Positions 1 through 8,966 of a DNA stretch of 64,000 nucleotides are shown here, one piece after another. The stretch is from Natrialbaceae archaeon AArc-T1-2 (GTDB taxonomy: Archaea; Halobacteriota; Halobacteria; Halobacteriales; Natrialbaceae). Position numbers and translations under genes: made by a program. Location of the stretch: the NCBI RefSeq assembly GCF_030273315.1, contig NZ_CP127175.1, positions 124,001-188,000 of the forward strand, read 5' to 3'. Position 1 is the first letter of the stretch; the number at the start of each line of letters is the position of its first letter. The notes beneath the pieces are model-generated. The model was not told the origin of the DNA and ran no database searches. It was given only the letters and a program-made list of their open reading frames with translations.

Positions 1-38
1 CAGGCTCGATCCCATTACAGCGGTGGTGCAGAACAGTT

Positions 39-631
39 CTAATAGCGTGATCGTTGAGCAGCGACATCGTTTCCTCGATGGTGATTGGCGAGCGCAACGG
101 CAACCCTGAGGCAAAAGATGAGGAAGACGTGCGATTTGACTCTGACTCGGCCTCAGACCCGTGAGGCTCCGAGGTCGAGGTCCTTGCAGACGCCGATTGC
201 CGTTTCAACACGTGATCGCTGTGAATACGTTTCGTCGAGCTGACGCTGTCAAAGACGGACTGTATCACTATGCTCTTTGATTCGATCTTCAACCCGGTAT
301 TCGATATCTAGCGGATCATCAGTACTCCGTGGATTGTATGGTGCCAGTTCAGCATGTCAAACTCTGAGTCTCCAACCATCCATCGTGGAGTTTCAACGGC
401 GAGCGCGTCACGCGTGACGCGCATCGCCGTCTCCTGATCGACCTTCTTCCCGGGCGTGAACGCTGCTGCAATCGGAATGTTGTTTGCTGCGGTCACTACA
501 CAGCACCCATAGCCGTAATAGAAGTCATCGTCAGTGTGATCGTAGTTCCACTGAGCGTCTTCATCACGCTGACTAACCGGAATATCAGTTCCATCGATTC
601 GAAAGAGTTTGCCGAGCGGGACTCAGTACTT
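39..631 (-). pseudogene. C-terminal remnant of DDE transposase (old IS)
   Basis: Reading the minus strand from about 600 down to the stop at 39-41 gives a protein related to the C-terminal half of the intact transposase at 9016-10008: shared blocks include a PIAA.FT segment, QETAMRVTRDALAVETP, a GDS segment near the catalytic region, and IEYRVEDRIKEHS. There are in-frame stops (after the GVLMIR segment, within the later EHSDTVRL stretch and near GASRV), so it is dead. Its N-terminal half lies at 2923-3342, beyond the two inserted elements. A 20-bp perfect palindrome (403-422) is shared with the intact relative. Confidence 0.8.
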
Positions 632-639
632 CACAAAGC

Positions 640-1567
640 TGCTTTGTTGAATAGCTGCTGAACGATGGTTAGAGTGGCTCACAGAGCTTTTCTATGTTGA
701 TGATGGCGAACATGAGGACAATTTCACGGAACTGTCGATACCAGCCCAGCGCTCGCACGGCATCGCCGAGCGAGCGCTTCGTTGTCGAGTACGACGTTTC
801 GGCCATCCAGCGCTGAGCGTAGCCTTTTGTCCGGATAAGCGTGTTGTTCCCTGTCGTGAGTGGTTTCGATCCACGCTGTAAGATCAGTGGTTCGACACCG
901 AGGGCGTAGAACTCGTATTTGGTGTGCCAGTTGTGGAAGGCTTTGTCAGCAGCGACGGAAAGCAGGTCGTCCGCGTTCCGGCGGACGACCTGCGGCCCTG
1001 TCTTCGTATCGTGTTTCCACCGGGCTGAGATATGAACGTCAAGAACTGCAAGAGACTCTACATCGGTTAATGTGGTCACTTTCAGCGTCTGCACGCTATT
1101 CCCGGATCGCTGACGGTAATACGATGATGCAGCGTGTCGGTCGAAGAACGTACTGTCGAGAGCGACGTGTCCAGACTGCGGGTGTTGCTGCGCTGAAACG
1201 CGCAGCAACGCCCGCCACACCCACATTTTCAGCCGATCGAACGACTTGTAGATCGTGCTGTAATCCGGCAACTCGTCCTGATCGAGGCCAAGTACGTCAC
1301 GAACCTCAGACATGTACTTCAGCCGGTTCGGCGTTTCACGGTAGCTATGGCCCTCTTCGAGCCGAAAACAGTGCAAAACGACATGTACCCAGCGGGCGAA
1401 CCCGCCGCTGGCGGGCTCGCCCGCGTGCTTCCCCAACGCTTGTTTGGCTAGGTCTCGACACTGCTCAACGAAGTCGAGGATATCGATTTCCATACCAACC
1501 TCGATTTCCTCGACTTCATCCTTCTAACCCGTGATATCAGCTGATTAGATCGCTCTTCAACAGAGCA
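640..1567. mobile_element. IS5-family (ISH1-group-like) insertion sequence, copy 1
   Basis: 928-bp element with imperfect terminal inverted repeats (TGCTTTGTTGAATAGC left, TGCTCTGTTGAAGAGC right, 14 of 16 matching). It is flanked by an 8-bp direct repeat CACAAAGC at 632-639 and 1568-1575, which is the target-site duplication. An 8-bp duplication is known for the ISH1 group of the IS5 family. It is the same sequence as the copy at 7581-8508 as far as I compared them by eye. Confidence 0.93.
669..1493 (-). CDS. IS5-family transposase, copy 1
   Basis: 274-aa DDE transposase that would cut and join the ends of its own element. Typical IS5/ISH1-group features are an N-terminal helical region ending near DYSTIYKSFDRL, the first catalytic Asp in HVALDSTFFDRH (about residue 118), and a C-terminal block with RW.AE.SYSTTKR. 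The gene fills the element, starting 75 bp inside the right end. The coding sequence holds two long palindromes (963-992 with 12-bp perfect arms; 1392-1424 with 15-bp arms and one mismatch). The predicted protein is identical to that at 7610-8434, so the element was probably active recently. Confidence 0.93.
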   Translation of the reverse strand: MEIDILDFVEQCRDLAKQALGKHAGEPASGGFARWVHVVLHCFRLEEGHSYRETPNRLKYMSEVRDVLGLDQDELPDYSTIYKSFDRLKMWVWRALLRVSAQQHPQSGHVALDSTFFDRHAASSYYRQRSGNSVQTLKVTTLTDVESLAVLDVHISARWKHDTKTGPQVVRRNADDLLSVAADKAFHNWHTKYEFYALGVEPLILQRGSKPLTTGNNTLIRTKGYAQRWMAETSYSTTKRSLGDAVRALGWYRQFREIVLMFAIINIEKLCEPL

Positions 1568-1600
1568 CACAAAGCCGCTTAGTTAGAACGTCTGCTTGCT

Positions 1601-2776
1601 GTGAATGTGCCTAGCAAACAGCAGCAAGCAGACAGTGAAATCCACGAGGACCAGCTCCTTAACTTTCTCGTCAACGTTCTCACCGGCGCATTTACCCTGA
1701 ACCTCGGAGAGAACGCTGAAATCGACCCAGAGGACATTTTCGAGGTCCTCGTCGGCGCGACCGCCGACGGGACCTCGATCTCTTCACTCTGCGAGAAGAG
1801 CGAAGACGCCCCCTCGGCGAACGACGTTCTCTATCACCTACGCACCAAGTTCGACCTCGAAACTGTCGAATCAACTGGGAACACGCTTCTCCAGCAAGAT
1901 GTCCTCGAAACGCTCCCCCAGCAGGTGGAGGTCGTCGCGGACCTCCACCTGCGGCCCTACTACGGTGATGAAGACGAGACTGACGGCCTCTACTACAGCG
2001 AGGCCAAAGCAGGAACGACTGCGTTCCACGCTTACGCCACACTCTACGCCCGCGTGAACAACAAACGCTACACCTTGGCGGTGCGCCGTCTCACCGACGG
2101 CGACACCGCCAGCGACATCCTCGCTGAGTTTCTCGGACTAGTCAGCAACTTCGACTTCGACGTCAAAGCGGTCTATCTTGACAGCGGCTTCTACGATGGA
2201 AAGTGTCTCACGTTACTCCAAGCCCACAATTTCGCGTACATCGTTCCGGTGATCAAGTGGGGCAGCAAGATCAAGAACGAACTCAGCACCGGTTGGAGTC
2301 GTGAGATCACTCACGATCTCACGACGTCCTACGGCGAGAACGAGTGGACCGTCGAGTTTCCAGTGATGATCGACTGTACCTACAAGAACGGTCGATACGG
2401 TGAGCACGGGGTGGCGCGTCACGGCTACGCCGTCGACGCGCCGTTCGTCGATGAACCTCGACAGGCCCGATCCCACTACAGCAAACGGTTCGGGATCGAA
2501 GCGAGCTACCGGCTCTCCGAGTCAACGATCATCTCGACGACCACGCAAGATCCAACGAGACGGCTGTTGTTCGTCGTTCTCAGCCTCTTGATACAGAACG
2601 TCTGGCGGTACTTGCACTGGGAATATGTGGCGACGCCTCGCCGAGGCGGGCGTCGCCTCTGGTGGTGGCCCTTCGAAGAATTCGTCGACATGGTGACTCG
2701 GGCAGCGTGGACGGCCCTCGCGGTGCGTCGGGCCGTCCCCTCGAATCGGCCACCGGATGATCGCTTCCACCGGTAA
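1601..2776 (+). CDS. ISH3-family transposase
   Basis: 391-aa transposase of the haloarchaeal ISH3 family. The N-terminus (EIHEDQLLNFLVN), the DLHLRPYYGDEDETDGLYYS segment with the first catalytic acidic residues, the KAVYLDSGFYDGKCLTLLQ segment, the SKRFGIEASYRL segment with the C-terminal Glu, and the C-terminus rich in Trp and Arg ending PPDDRFHR all fit the family, as does the length near 390. It starts with GTG (1601, or 1607). Intragenic palindromes lie at 1921-1952 (13-bp perfect arms) and 2629-2657. The element is inserted in the centre of an inverted repeat of the older transposase gene. Confidence 0.9.
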   Translation: MNVPSKQQQADSEIHEDQLLNFLVNVLTGAFTLNLGENAEIDPEDIFEVLVGATADGTSISSLCEKSEDAPSANDVLYHLRTKFDLETVESTGNTLLQQDVLETLPQQVEVVADLHLRPYYGDEDETDGLYYSEAKAGTTAFHAYATLYARVNNKRYTLAVRRLTDGDTASDILAEFLGLVSNFDFDVKAVYLDSGFYDGKCLTLLQAHNFAYIVPVIKWGSKIKNELSTGWSREITHDLTTSYGENEWTVEFPVMIDCTYKNGRYGEHGVARHGYAVDAPFVDEPRQARSHYSKRFGIEASYRLSESTIISTTTQDPTRRLLFVVLSLLIQNVWRYLHWEYVATPRRGGRRLWWWPFEEFVDMVTRAAWTALAVRRAVPSNRPPDDRFHR

Positions 2777-2922
2777 CCGGTAACCGAGGACGCCCTATCG
2801 ACCAGTGGCAACACCGTCGCGTCGGCGGCTGATCGCCGCCGACTGCGACAGTCCCTCGTCTCTTGTCGTCGGGTAGATCTACAGAGAACAGAGCCAGCTC
2901 TGATTCGTCGGCAAATCACGCT

Positions 2923-3342
2923 TCAGCGCCAGTTAGGTGAGGCTGATTTGTGAGGTACTGGGACTTGCTCGGCAAGCTCGTGGACTAACTCAATGAACAC
3001 CTCTTCTGCAACGAGTGCGAAGTCAGTGATGAACCGATCCAGCGTCCACCGAGACGGCGGTTGCTCGAATCCACACTGTCGCCAGACATCTTCATTCCGT
3101 AGCTCTCGCTCCATTGGTCGAAGTCCGTAGATATCGCGGTAGAAGCAATGAAGGACGCCTTTCAGTAATTCTGGGGGCTCGTGTATCCGTGTTCGCCCCC
3201 TCGAATCGGGGGCGAACACGGGGTAGTCCGTGAGAAACGAGAGATCAAGCGGCTCAAGAAGTGCTGTTGTCTCTGTCTCCAGAGCTTTGAAAACCTGTGC
3301 GACCGTATCGTTATCCGGTAGGGCGGTTTTGCTGCTGGACAC
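2923..3342 (-). pseudogene. N-terminal remnant of DDE transposase (old IS)
   Basis: About 130 residues starting at GTG 3342 match the N-terminus of the intact transposase at 9016-10008 (FAPDSRGRTRIHEPPELLKG against FAPSKRGRTRVHQPPDLFRG, and DIYGLRPMERELRNEDVW). Reading then enters the inserted ISH3-type DNA near 2944. The C-terminal half is at 39-631. The gene carries a perfect palindrome with 14-bp arms (3187-3200 and 3208-3221) at the same protein position as one in the intact relative. Confidence 0.8.
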
Positions 3343-3452
3343 ATCAAACTCGTCCTACCACTTCCTTGTGGAGACTTCTGCACCACCGCCTCAGTCAAAG
3401 AATTCCAAAAGATTTATCTTATGAGGAGTATGATCAGTGCAATGTGGTAATA

Positions 3453-4451
3453 ATGGACACAAGAAGTAACCGTAGAGCCTTTATAGCTGCAACTGGAGCA
3501 ATAGGAACTAAAGCCCTTGCTGGCTGCCTAGGCAGTGATGGAGATGGTGTTATCGGGATCGGCACTTCAGAAGGGGGGGCAAACCAAGAAACAACGAACG
3601 CACTTCAGCGAGGACTTAATGAATATGGTGAAGTAGCCCAAATTTCTGCACTAGAAACCCCTGGGAGCGCAGCGAATTTGCGTTTGTTTGACGAGGGTGA
3701 ATCAGATGGTGGCGTGTCTAGTGTAATGGATTATAGGGCAGCACAGAATGAAGAAGGAGAATTTGCAGAAGATACTCTTGATAATCTTCCTCAACAAGTA
3801 TTCAACCAAATTGAAATTGTTATGAACTTTTGGACGAGGGAAGAGACAGATATTGATTCAGTCAGTGACATTGCAGAGCAGGATGCTGTTGTTTGGGCTG
3901 GAAACCCCGGTACTGGAATTCGGAACACAACCTCTGCAGCTTGGGAGAGTCTAGGCTTTTGGAATGACTGGGAGGTGTCAGACCTTGATATTGGAGATGC
4001 CCCAGGAGCATTAGAAGAAGGACGTATTGATGTTACTTTAGGATATGCAGCTAATGGCTCTCCACCCCCCTTCTTTGATGAAATGATGTCGCGTGTGGAG
4101 TTACGTCATGTTGAAATGGATGTTGAGGTGGATGAATATCAAGATGCTGACGGGGTTGCATATATTGAACAGACAGAAATTCCAGATGAGGATGGAGATC
4201 TTGGTGATAATGAAAACCAAATAGAAGATGCATGGGTACAGGCAAACCATCTCTTTTTAGGAGAGCATGTTGATGAGCAAGCAGTTTATGAAATTTGTGA
4301 AATTAGCCATGAGAATAATGACTTTATTCGAGAAGCCTCAGACTCGTACCCAGATCACACCGATATAGGTCGTATGACTAACAACTTTATGGATGATGTC
4401 CCTATTCATCCGGGCGCCGAAGAGTTTTACCAAGAGAACGGACTAATGTAA
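3453..4451 (+). CDS. TAXI-type TRAP transporter substrate-binding lipoprotein
   Basis: 332-aa periplasmic-type receptor. The N-terminus has a Tat motif (NRRAFIAATG) followed by a lipobox ending in Cys (LAGC), so it is expected to be a Tat-exported, lipid-anchored surface protein. The mature part has features of the NMT1/TAXI family (IGTSEGGANQETTNALQRGL near the start, WAGNPGTGIRN in the middle). It lies 1 bp before the TRAP permease gene, forming one operon. An AT-rich TATA-like stretch (TTTATCTT, about 3411-3418) precedes it. Codon use is AT-rich, unlike most of the window. The substrate cannot be told from sequence. Confidence 0.85.
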   Translation: MDTRSNRRAFIAATGAIGTKALAGCLGSDGDGVIGIGTSEGGANQETTNALQRGLNEYGEVAQISALETPGSAANLRLFDEGESDGGVSSVMDYRAAQNEEGEFAEDTLDNLPQQVFNQIEIVMNFWTREETDIDSVSDIAEQDAVVWAGNPGTGIRNTTSAAWESLGFWNDWEVSDLDIGDAPGALEEGRIDVTLGYAANGSPPPFFDEMMSRVELRHVEMDVEVDEYQDADGVAYIEQTEIPDEDGDLGDNENQIEDAWVQANHLFLGEHVDEQAVYEICEISHENNDFIREASDSYPDHTDIGRMTNNFMDDVPIHPGAEEFYQENGLM

Positions 4452-4452
4452 T

Positions 4453-6450
4453 ATGTTTCTAAGTATCATGTCTTCATTAGAATACCATAATATTGATGTA
4501 AATAAATTACTGGAGAAAGCCACTATAGCATTTTCAGTAGTGTTTTGGCTGTATATTCTATATGCTGCATTTAGTGGCGCATCCCGGGAAATTCTAACGA
4601 TTGTATTTTTAGGTGGTTGTATGTCTATTTATGTCCTGAATGAATTGGCAGACCCCTTAGATAAAGAAGGATATCTGAACCAAATGGTTCTAATATTTAT
4701 ATTATTAATTTCTATAGCCTCAACCATATATATGTATATTAACTTTTCCGATTTGAACTCAACAAGGATTGGGTATGCATATACTCATGAATATATGATG
4801 GCACTATTGTTTGTAACTTCCATTGTTTATGTTACGTGGCGAGAGTTTGGTTCTGTATTTCTATTTCTTATACTATTCTCAATAATATTCGGATATTTTG
4901 GACAATATATGCCAGGAGTGTTCTCTCATGGAGGGCTATCTACGACAAGAATATTAAATATATCAATGCTCGATATTAGTGGCATTTATGGGTCTATATC
5001 TATGATAATAGCAGCATGGGTAGCGCTATTTTTACTTTATGCAGGGTTACTAAAAGGATATGGTGCTTTCGAAATAATAACGATTATGGCATTACGATCC
5101 GGGAAATACGTAAAAACCGGGGTCTTCCAAACAGCCGTGATCGCTAGTGCAATAATCGGGTCTATAAATGGCAGTCGAACTGCAAATGCGGCCATGACCG
5201 GATCGATAACAATTCCAATTATGGTAGACTCTGGTCTGAAACCAAAGTCAGCTGCAGCTATCGAGGCTGATGCCTCGACATTAGGTCAGATTCTGCCACC
5301 TGTCATGGGTGCTGGCGGATTCTTAATGGCCTCATTTCTTGGGATATCATACGCTGATGTTATGATTGTAGCTGCCCTTCCTGCAATTATAGTTATAGTA
5401 TGCTTATTTGTTGGAGTCCATTTGACAGCTACCTCAGAAGTTGATACAGCAAAAATTGATATTAACCAGAAAATTAGCGGTATAATGGATGAAAATGATG
5501 TTGTTACTAACAATTGGATAAATGCCCTTGTCTTTCTCCCTCCGTTTATTCTACTAATCTACTTATTGGGTGTTTTGAGATATACTATCCCGACATCTGG
5601 ATTAGCCACTGTTTTATTGATGATGTTAACTGGATCGATATACACTATTCATAGAGATTATAATATGGATTCAAGTATAGGTGATTTAGTTATTTCTGCT
5701 ATTAAAGATACTGTTGATGGGTTTTATCAGGGGGCAGTTATTCTTGCTCCAATTGCCCTAATTGTAGCTACTATAAATATAGCTGTTGATATATTCTTAG
5801 CCACTGGTGTTCCAAATGCAATAACTTTGGCAATGATGGATATGACTGACGGAATTATGCTATTTACTGTTTTGCTTGCATTAGCCGTATGTATAATACT
5901 TGGTCTTGGTATGCCAACGGTTGCCGCTTATACGATCGTAGCTATCTTAATAGCACCAACCCTGATAAACCAGTTTGGTGTCGAACCGCTAGCAGCGCAT
6001 TTCTTTGTATTTTACGGTGCCTGTCTATCAGGTATCACTCCACCAATAGCACCAACCTGTGCTGTTACTTCAGGAATAGCAAAATCAAAATTCCTGGAAA
6101 CAGCTTCGAAATCGGTCAAGTTATTTGCGCCAATGTTTATACTACCAATTTCATTCATTTACCGAGAGGAGTTAATTGTGGGTGATCCATCGCTATGGAC
6201 TGTCGCTATATTTATCTCAACTATTGTTGGATCAATAATGCTAATTTATTCCTTGAATAGCAGTATAGAAGCTAAAAAGACTAATAAATTATTCATAAGT
6301 GTGGTTCTATTTCTATCTGGTATCATCATGATGACTCATCCAAATATTACTTTTAGTTATATAATCGGTGCTGCATCAATACTAATCGCCATGCTAACAC
6401 TGAAAATAGATTCATCCAAGGCCAAACAGGATACTGCTTCTGTGCAGTAG
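4453..6450 (+). CDS. TRAP transporter permease, fused small and large subunits (4TM/12TM)
   Basis: 665-aa polytopic membrane protein, the permease partner of the TAXI receptor just upstream. The first part is the small DctQ-like four-helix unit and the rest is the DctM-like transporter unit with conserved GSRTANAAMTGSITIPIM, a QILPPVMGAGGFLMASFLG segment and, later, GLGMPTVAAYTI and GITPPIAPTCAV. Fusion of the two subunits is the normal state in TAXI systems. Ion-driven uptake of an organic anion is the family role. Start is ATG 4453 or 4468. Base composition is strikingly AT-rich, which suggests acquisition from a low-GC source. Confidence 0.88.
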   Translation: MFLSIMSSLEYHNIDVNKLLEKATIAFSVVFWLYILYAAFSGASREILTIVFLGGCMSIYVLNELADPLDKEGYLNQMVLIFILLISIASTIYMYINFSDLNSTRIGYAYTHEYMMALLFVTSIVYVTWREFGSVFLFLILFSIIFGYFGQYMPGVFSHGGLSTTRILNISMLDISGIYGSISMIIAAWVALFLLYAGLLKGYGAFEIITIMALRSGKYVKTGVFQTAVIASAIIGSINGSRTANAAMTGSITIPIMVDSGLKPKSAAAIEADASTLGQILPPVMGAGGFLMASFLGISYADVMIVAALPAIIVIVCLFVGVHLTATSEVDTAKIDINQKISGIMDENDVVTNNWINALVFLPPFILLIYLLGVLRYTIPTSGLATVLLMMLTGSIYTIHRDYNMDSSIGDLVISAIKDTVDGFYQGAVILAPIALIVATINIAVDIFLATGVPNAITLAMMDMTDGIMLFTVLLALAVCIILGLGMPTVAAYTIVAILIAPTLINQFGVEPLAAHFFVFYGACLSGITPPIAPTCAVTSGIAKSKFLETASKSVKLFAPMFILPISFIYREELIVGDPSLWTVAIFISTIVGSIMLIYSLNSSIEAKKTNKLFISVVLFLSGIIMMTHPNITFSYIIGAASILIAMLTLKIDSSKAKQDTASVQ

Positions 6451-6496
6451 ACCTGTGATCAACTAATCATCAAACATTCATTGTAATTGTTCTTGA

Positions 6497-6675
6497 CAGA
6501 AACAGTTGCCACAGCGATCTTTCGGCTGCGGCGAATGATTCGCTCGCTGTAGAAGCCGCGATCAGCAAGCAATAACTCGACACCAAAGGAATAGATGGCG
6601 ACACGGCTGAGAACGCGCTCTACCACACTAATTTCTGTCTCGTCATCCCTGACGTAGTTATTGCCAGTGTCACTT
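6497..6675 (-). pseudogene. Transposase remnant
   Basis: The minus strand encodes about 60 residues (…VERVLSRVAIYSFGVELLLADRGFYSERIIRRSRK…) that look like the central DDE region of a haloarchaeal transposase (LLADRGFY is a typical second catalytic block). No start and no remaining part of the gene is visible. It fills the gap between the convergent TRAP and IclR genes. Confidence 0.6.
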
Positions 6676-6693
6676 ATTTATCGTCGGTTATAT

Positions 6694-7467
6694 CTATATC
6701 TGGAGCATATTCAACTCAATTTCATTAGATATTCCGAGAAGTAGATCTGGGATTTCACTTTCATATTTTTCATTCTTCATTCGATGGGTTGGTCCGGATA
6801 CACTGAGTGCCCCATAAAACTCACCATTTGGATGTTGAATTGGAACGCCTACTGCTCGAAAACCAGATATAGATTCCTCATCATTAAAAGAATATCCACG
6901 TTGGCGTGTTTTCTTGATCTCCTTCTTGAGTTTAGATTTGTCAACTATAGTATTATCTGTGATATTTTTCAAATCTACAGTTGAGAAGAATTCTTCAACT
7001 CTGTCTTCAGAGATATTTGACAAAATCACCTTACCTGCAGCAGTTGCATGAAGGTCTTGTCGACGCGTTCCTACATCAGCGCCAGTATCAATACCGTTTT
7101 TCCCGATCTTCGTGTATATATGAATTGCATGTAATTGCTCCTCAACAAGAAATTGCGCTCTTTCTCCCGTTCTCTCAGCAAGTTCCTTAACCTTTGATTC
7201 AATTAATATGTACCCTTCCTTCTTTTTCCTAGCTGTCTCACCTAGAAATAATAGCTTAAGACCCAGCTCATAATCACCATTATTATTAATTAAGTATCCT
7301 TGTTTTTCTAGTGTTTTCAGCTGATTATGTATTGTACTTTTAGGGAGATCCAGTTCTTGAGCAAGTTCAGTCACTCCTGCATTCTCCAACTCCCCCACTT
7401 TCTCTAAAATATCAAATGCCCTATCTATTGATTGAACAGGTCCGGAAGGTTGGTCTCTATGGGCCAT
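6694..7467 (-). CDS. IclR-family transcriptional regulator
   Basis: 257-aa regulator with an N-terminal winged helix (SIDRAFDILEKVGELENAGVT, then ELDLPKSTIHNQLKTLEKQGYL, about residues 13-60) and a C-terminal IclR effector domain (DLHATAAGKVILSN, GYSFNDEE…GFRAVGVPI). It is convergent with the TRAP operon and shares its low GC, so a role in controlling TRAP uptake genes in response to a substrate is likely but inferred. Its upstream 110 bp is very AT-rich and ends at the second IS5-type copy. Confidence 0.9.
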   Translation of the reverse strand: MAHRDQPSGPVQSIDRAFDILEKVGELENAGVTELAQELDLPKSTIHNQLKTLEKQGYLINNNGDYELGLKLLFLGETARKKKEGYILIESKVKELAERTGERAQFLVEEQLHAIHIYTKIGKNGIDTGADVGTRRQDLHATAAGKVILSNISEDRVEEFFSTVDLKNITDNTIVDKSKLKKEIKKTRQRGYSFNDEESISGFRAVGVPIQHPNGEFYGALSVSGPTHRMKNEKYESEIPDLLLGISNEIELNMLQI

Positions 7468-7580
7468 AGATGGCTATACCAAGCTAGTGGACTTATAGTT
7501 CAGTATTATGGGACAGACAATAATATATAATAATATAGAAGGGTAGGAATGTTAAATTGGCGGTAAGATATATAATATTC

Positions 7581-8508
7581 TGCTTTGTTGAATAGCTGCT
7601 GAACGATGGTTAGAGTGGCTCACAGAGCTTTTCTATGTTGATGATGGCGAACATGAGGACAATTTCACGGAACTGTCGATACCAGCCCAGCGCTCGCACG
7701 GCATCGCCGAGCGAGCGCTTCGTTGTCGAGTACGACGTTTCGGCCATCCAGCGCTGAGCGTAGCCTTTTGTCCGGATAAGCGTGTTGTTCCCTGTCGTGA
7801 GTGGTTTCGATCCACGCTGTAAGATCAGTGGTTCGACACCGAGGGCGTAGAACTCGTATTTGGTGTGCCAGTTGTGGAAGGCTTTGTCAGCAGCGACGGA
7901 AAGCAGGTCGTCCGCGTTCCGGCGGACGACCTGCGGCCCTGTCTTCGTATCGTGTTTCCACCGGGCTGAGATATGAACGTCAAGAACTGCAAGAGACTCT
8001 ACATCGGTTAATGTGGTCACTTTCAGCGTCTGCACGCTATTCCCGGATCGCTGACGGTAATACGATGATGCAGCGTGTCGGTCGAAGAACGTACTGTCGA
8101 GAGCGACGTGTCCAGACTGCGGGTGTTGCTGCGCTGAAACGCGCAGCAACGCCCGCCACACCCACATTTTCAGCCGATCGAACGACTTGTAGATCGTGCT
8201 GTAATCCGGCAACTCGTCCTGATCGAGGCCAAGTACGTCACGAACCTCAGACATGTACTTCAGCCGGTTCGGCGTTTCACGGTAGCTATGGCCCTCTTCG
8301 AGCCGAAAACAGTGCAAAACGACATGTACCCAGCGGGCGAACCCGCCGCTGGCGGGCTCGCCCGCGTGCTTCCCCAACGCTTGTTTGGCTAGGTCTCGAC
8401 ACTGCTCAACGAAGTCGAGGATATCGATTTCCATACCAACCTCGATTTCCTCGACTTCATCCTTCTAACCCGTGATATCAGCTGATTAGATCGCTCTTCA
8501 ACAGAGCA
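7581..8508. mobile_element. IS5-family (ISH1-group-like) insertion sequence, copy 2
   Basis: Second 928-bp copy, same ends as copy 1. It is flanked by its own 8-bp duplication TAATATTC at 7573-7580 and 8509-8516, different from the duplication at copy 1. Same orientation as copy 1. Confidence 0.93.
7610..8434 (-). CDS. IS5-family transposase, copy 2
   Basis: 274-aa protein identical to the one encoded at 669-1493. It has the same two intragenic palindromes (now at about 7904-7933 and 8333-8365). Two identical copies 6 kb apart could recombine and delete or invert nothing essential but would remove the TRAP/IclR island between them, since they are direct repeats. Confidence 0.93.
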   Translation of the reverse strand: MEIDILDFVEQCRDLAKQALGKHAGEPASGGFARWVHVVLHCFRLEEGHSYRETPNRLKYMSEVRDVLGLDQDELPDYSTIYKSFDRLKMWVWRALLRVSAQQHPQSGHVALDSTFFDRHAASSYYRQRSGNSVQTLKVTTLTDVESLAVLDVHISARWKHDTKTGPQVVRRNADDLLSVAADKAFHNWHTKYEFYALGVEPLILQRGSKPLTTGNNTLIRTKGYAQRWMAETSYSTTKRSLGDAVRALGWYRQFREIVLMFAIINIEKLCEPL

Positions 8509-8524
8509 TAATATTCTATATTCA

Positions 8525-8677
8525 GATCCGGTGAACCTCGTAGAAGAGTGCTGGTGACGACTCAATCAGGTACTGGGCAACCGTCTGTTCAGCACACTGG
8601 ATGAACTTCAAGAGGCTGCACTGACTGCGCTTGACGCCATTGAACCACCGAACGTCTTTACGTACTTATGTCCTTGA
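8525..8677 (+). pseudogene. IS630-family transposase, C-terminal relic
   Basis: 51 codons read DPVNLVEECW, stop, then RLNQVLGNRLFSTLDELQEA and so on to a terminal stop at 8675-8677. This matches the C-terminus of IS630 transposases (compare NPVEECWRQLQAALSNRFFD in the element at 24591-25649). An in-frame TGA and loss of the upstream part, cut by the IS5-type copy 2 insertion, show it is dead. Confidence 0.75.
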
Positions 8678-8780
8678 GTATCAACCTCCTGCTTCTCCTC
8701 AGAGGAACTCGTCCCGAGTAGTTCTTCAATTACCTGCTCTCCATCCTCACAGAGAGTAATTGGTCCCGTCCCAAAGTCGT

Positions 8781-8966
8781 CTAGAGTTCGCCTCTGGTAG
8801 CTTCAGTTAACACCTCCATTGTGATGGCTGTTTTGGCTGAGCGCTCGAGCAGTTCGTCGGCGAACGCCGCGAACTGCTCGGGATCGGCGTACTGCACCAG
8901 ATTTAACCAGAGAAGCGACTCTAGCCCCGCTTCTGACCACCGCATCCATTGATTCTTACACCGTTT
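8781..8966 (-). pseudogene. C-terminal relic of an ISH6-like transposase
   Basis: About 60 codons ending at the stop 8781-8783 (…KRCKNQWMRWSEAGLESLLW…, ending EATRGEL). Haloarchaeal transposases that I associate with the ISH6 type end this way. The matching N-terminus is at 10030-10283 on the same strand, on the far side of the intact IS; several hundred central codons are missing, so a deletion accompanied or followed the insertion. The family name is from memory and less certain than the transposase nature. Confidence 0.6.

Larger units (their letters stand above)
18..3391. mobile_element. Nested IS complex: old IS interrupted by an ISH3-type and an IS5-type element
   Basis: A 14-bp perfect inverted repeat (GCGGTGGTGCAGAA at 20-33, its complement at 3376-3389) marks the ends of an old insertion sequence whose minus-strand transposase is now in two pieces (2923-3342 and 39-631). 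Between the pieces lie an ISH3-family element (about 1572-2940) and, at its left edge, a complete IS5-type copy (640-1567). The order of events is inferred: old IS first, then the ISH3-type insertion, then the IS5-type insertion, since the last still has perfect target duplications. I could not define clear terminal repeats for the ISH3-type element. Confidence 0.75.

Noticed and set aside
632-8516. Composite transposon made of the two IS5-type copies and the TRAP/IclR genes
   Set aside because: The outer flanks differ (CACAAAGC and TAATATTC) and each copy has its own complete duplication, so two separate insertions explain it.
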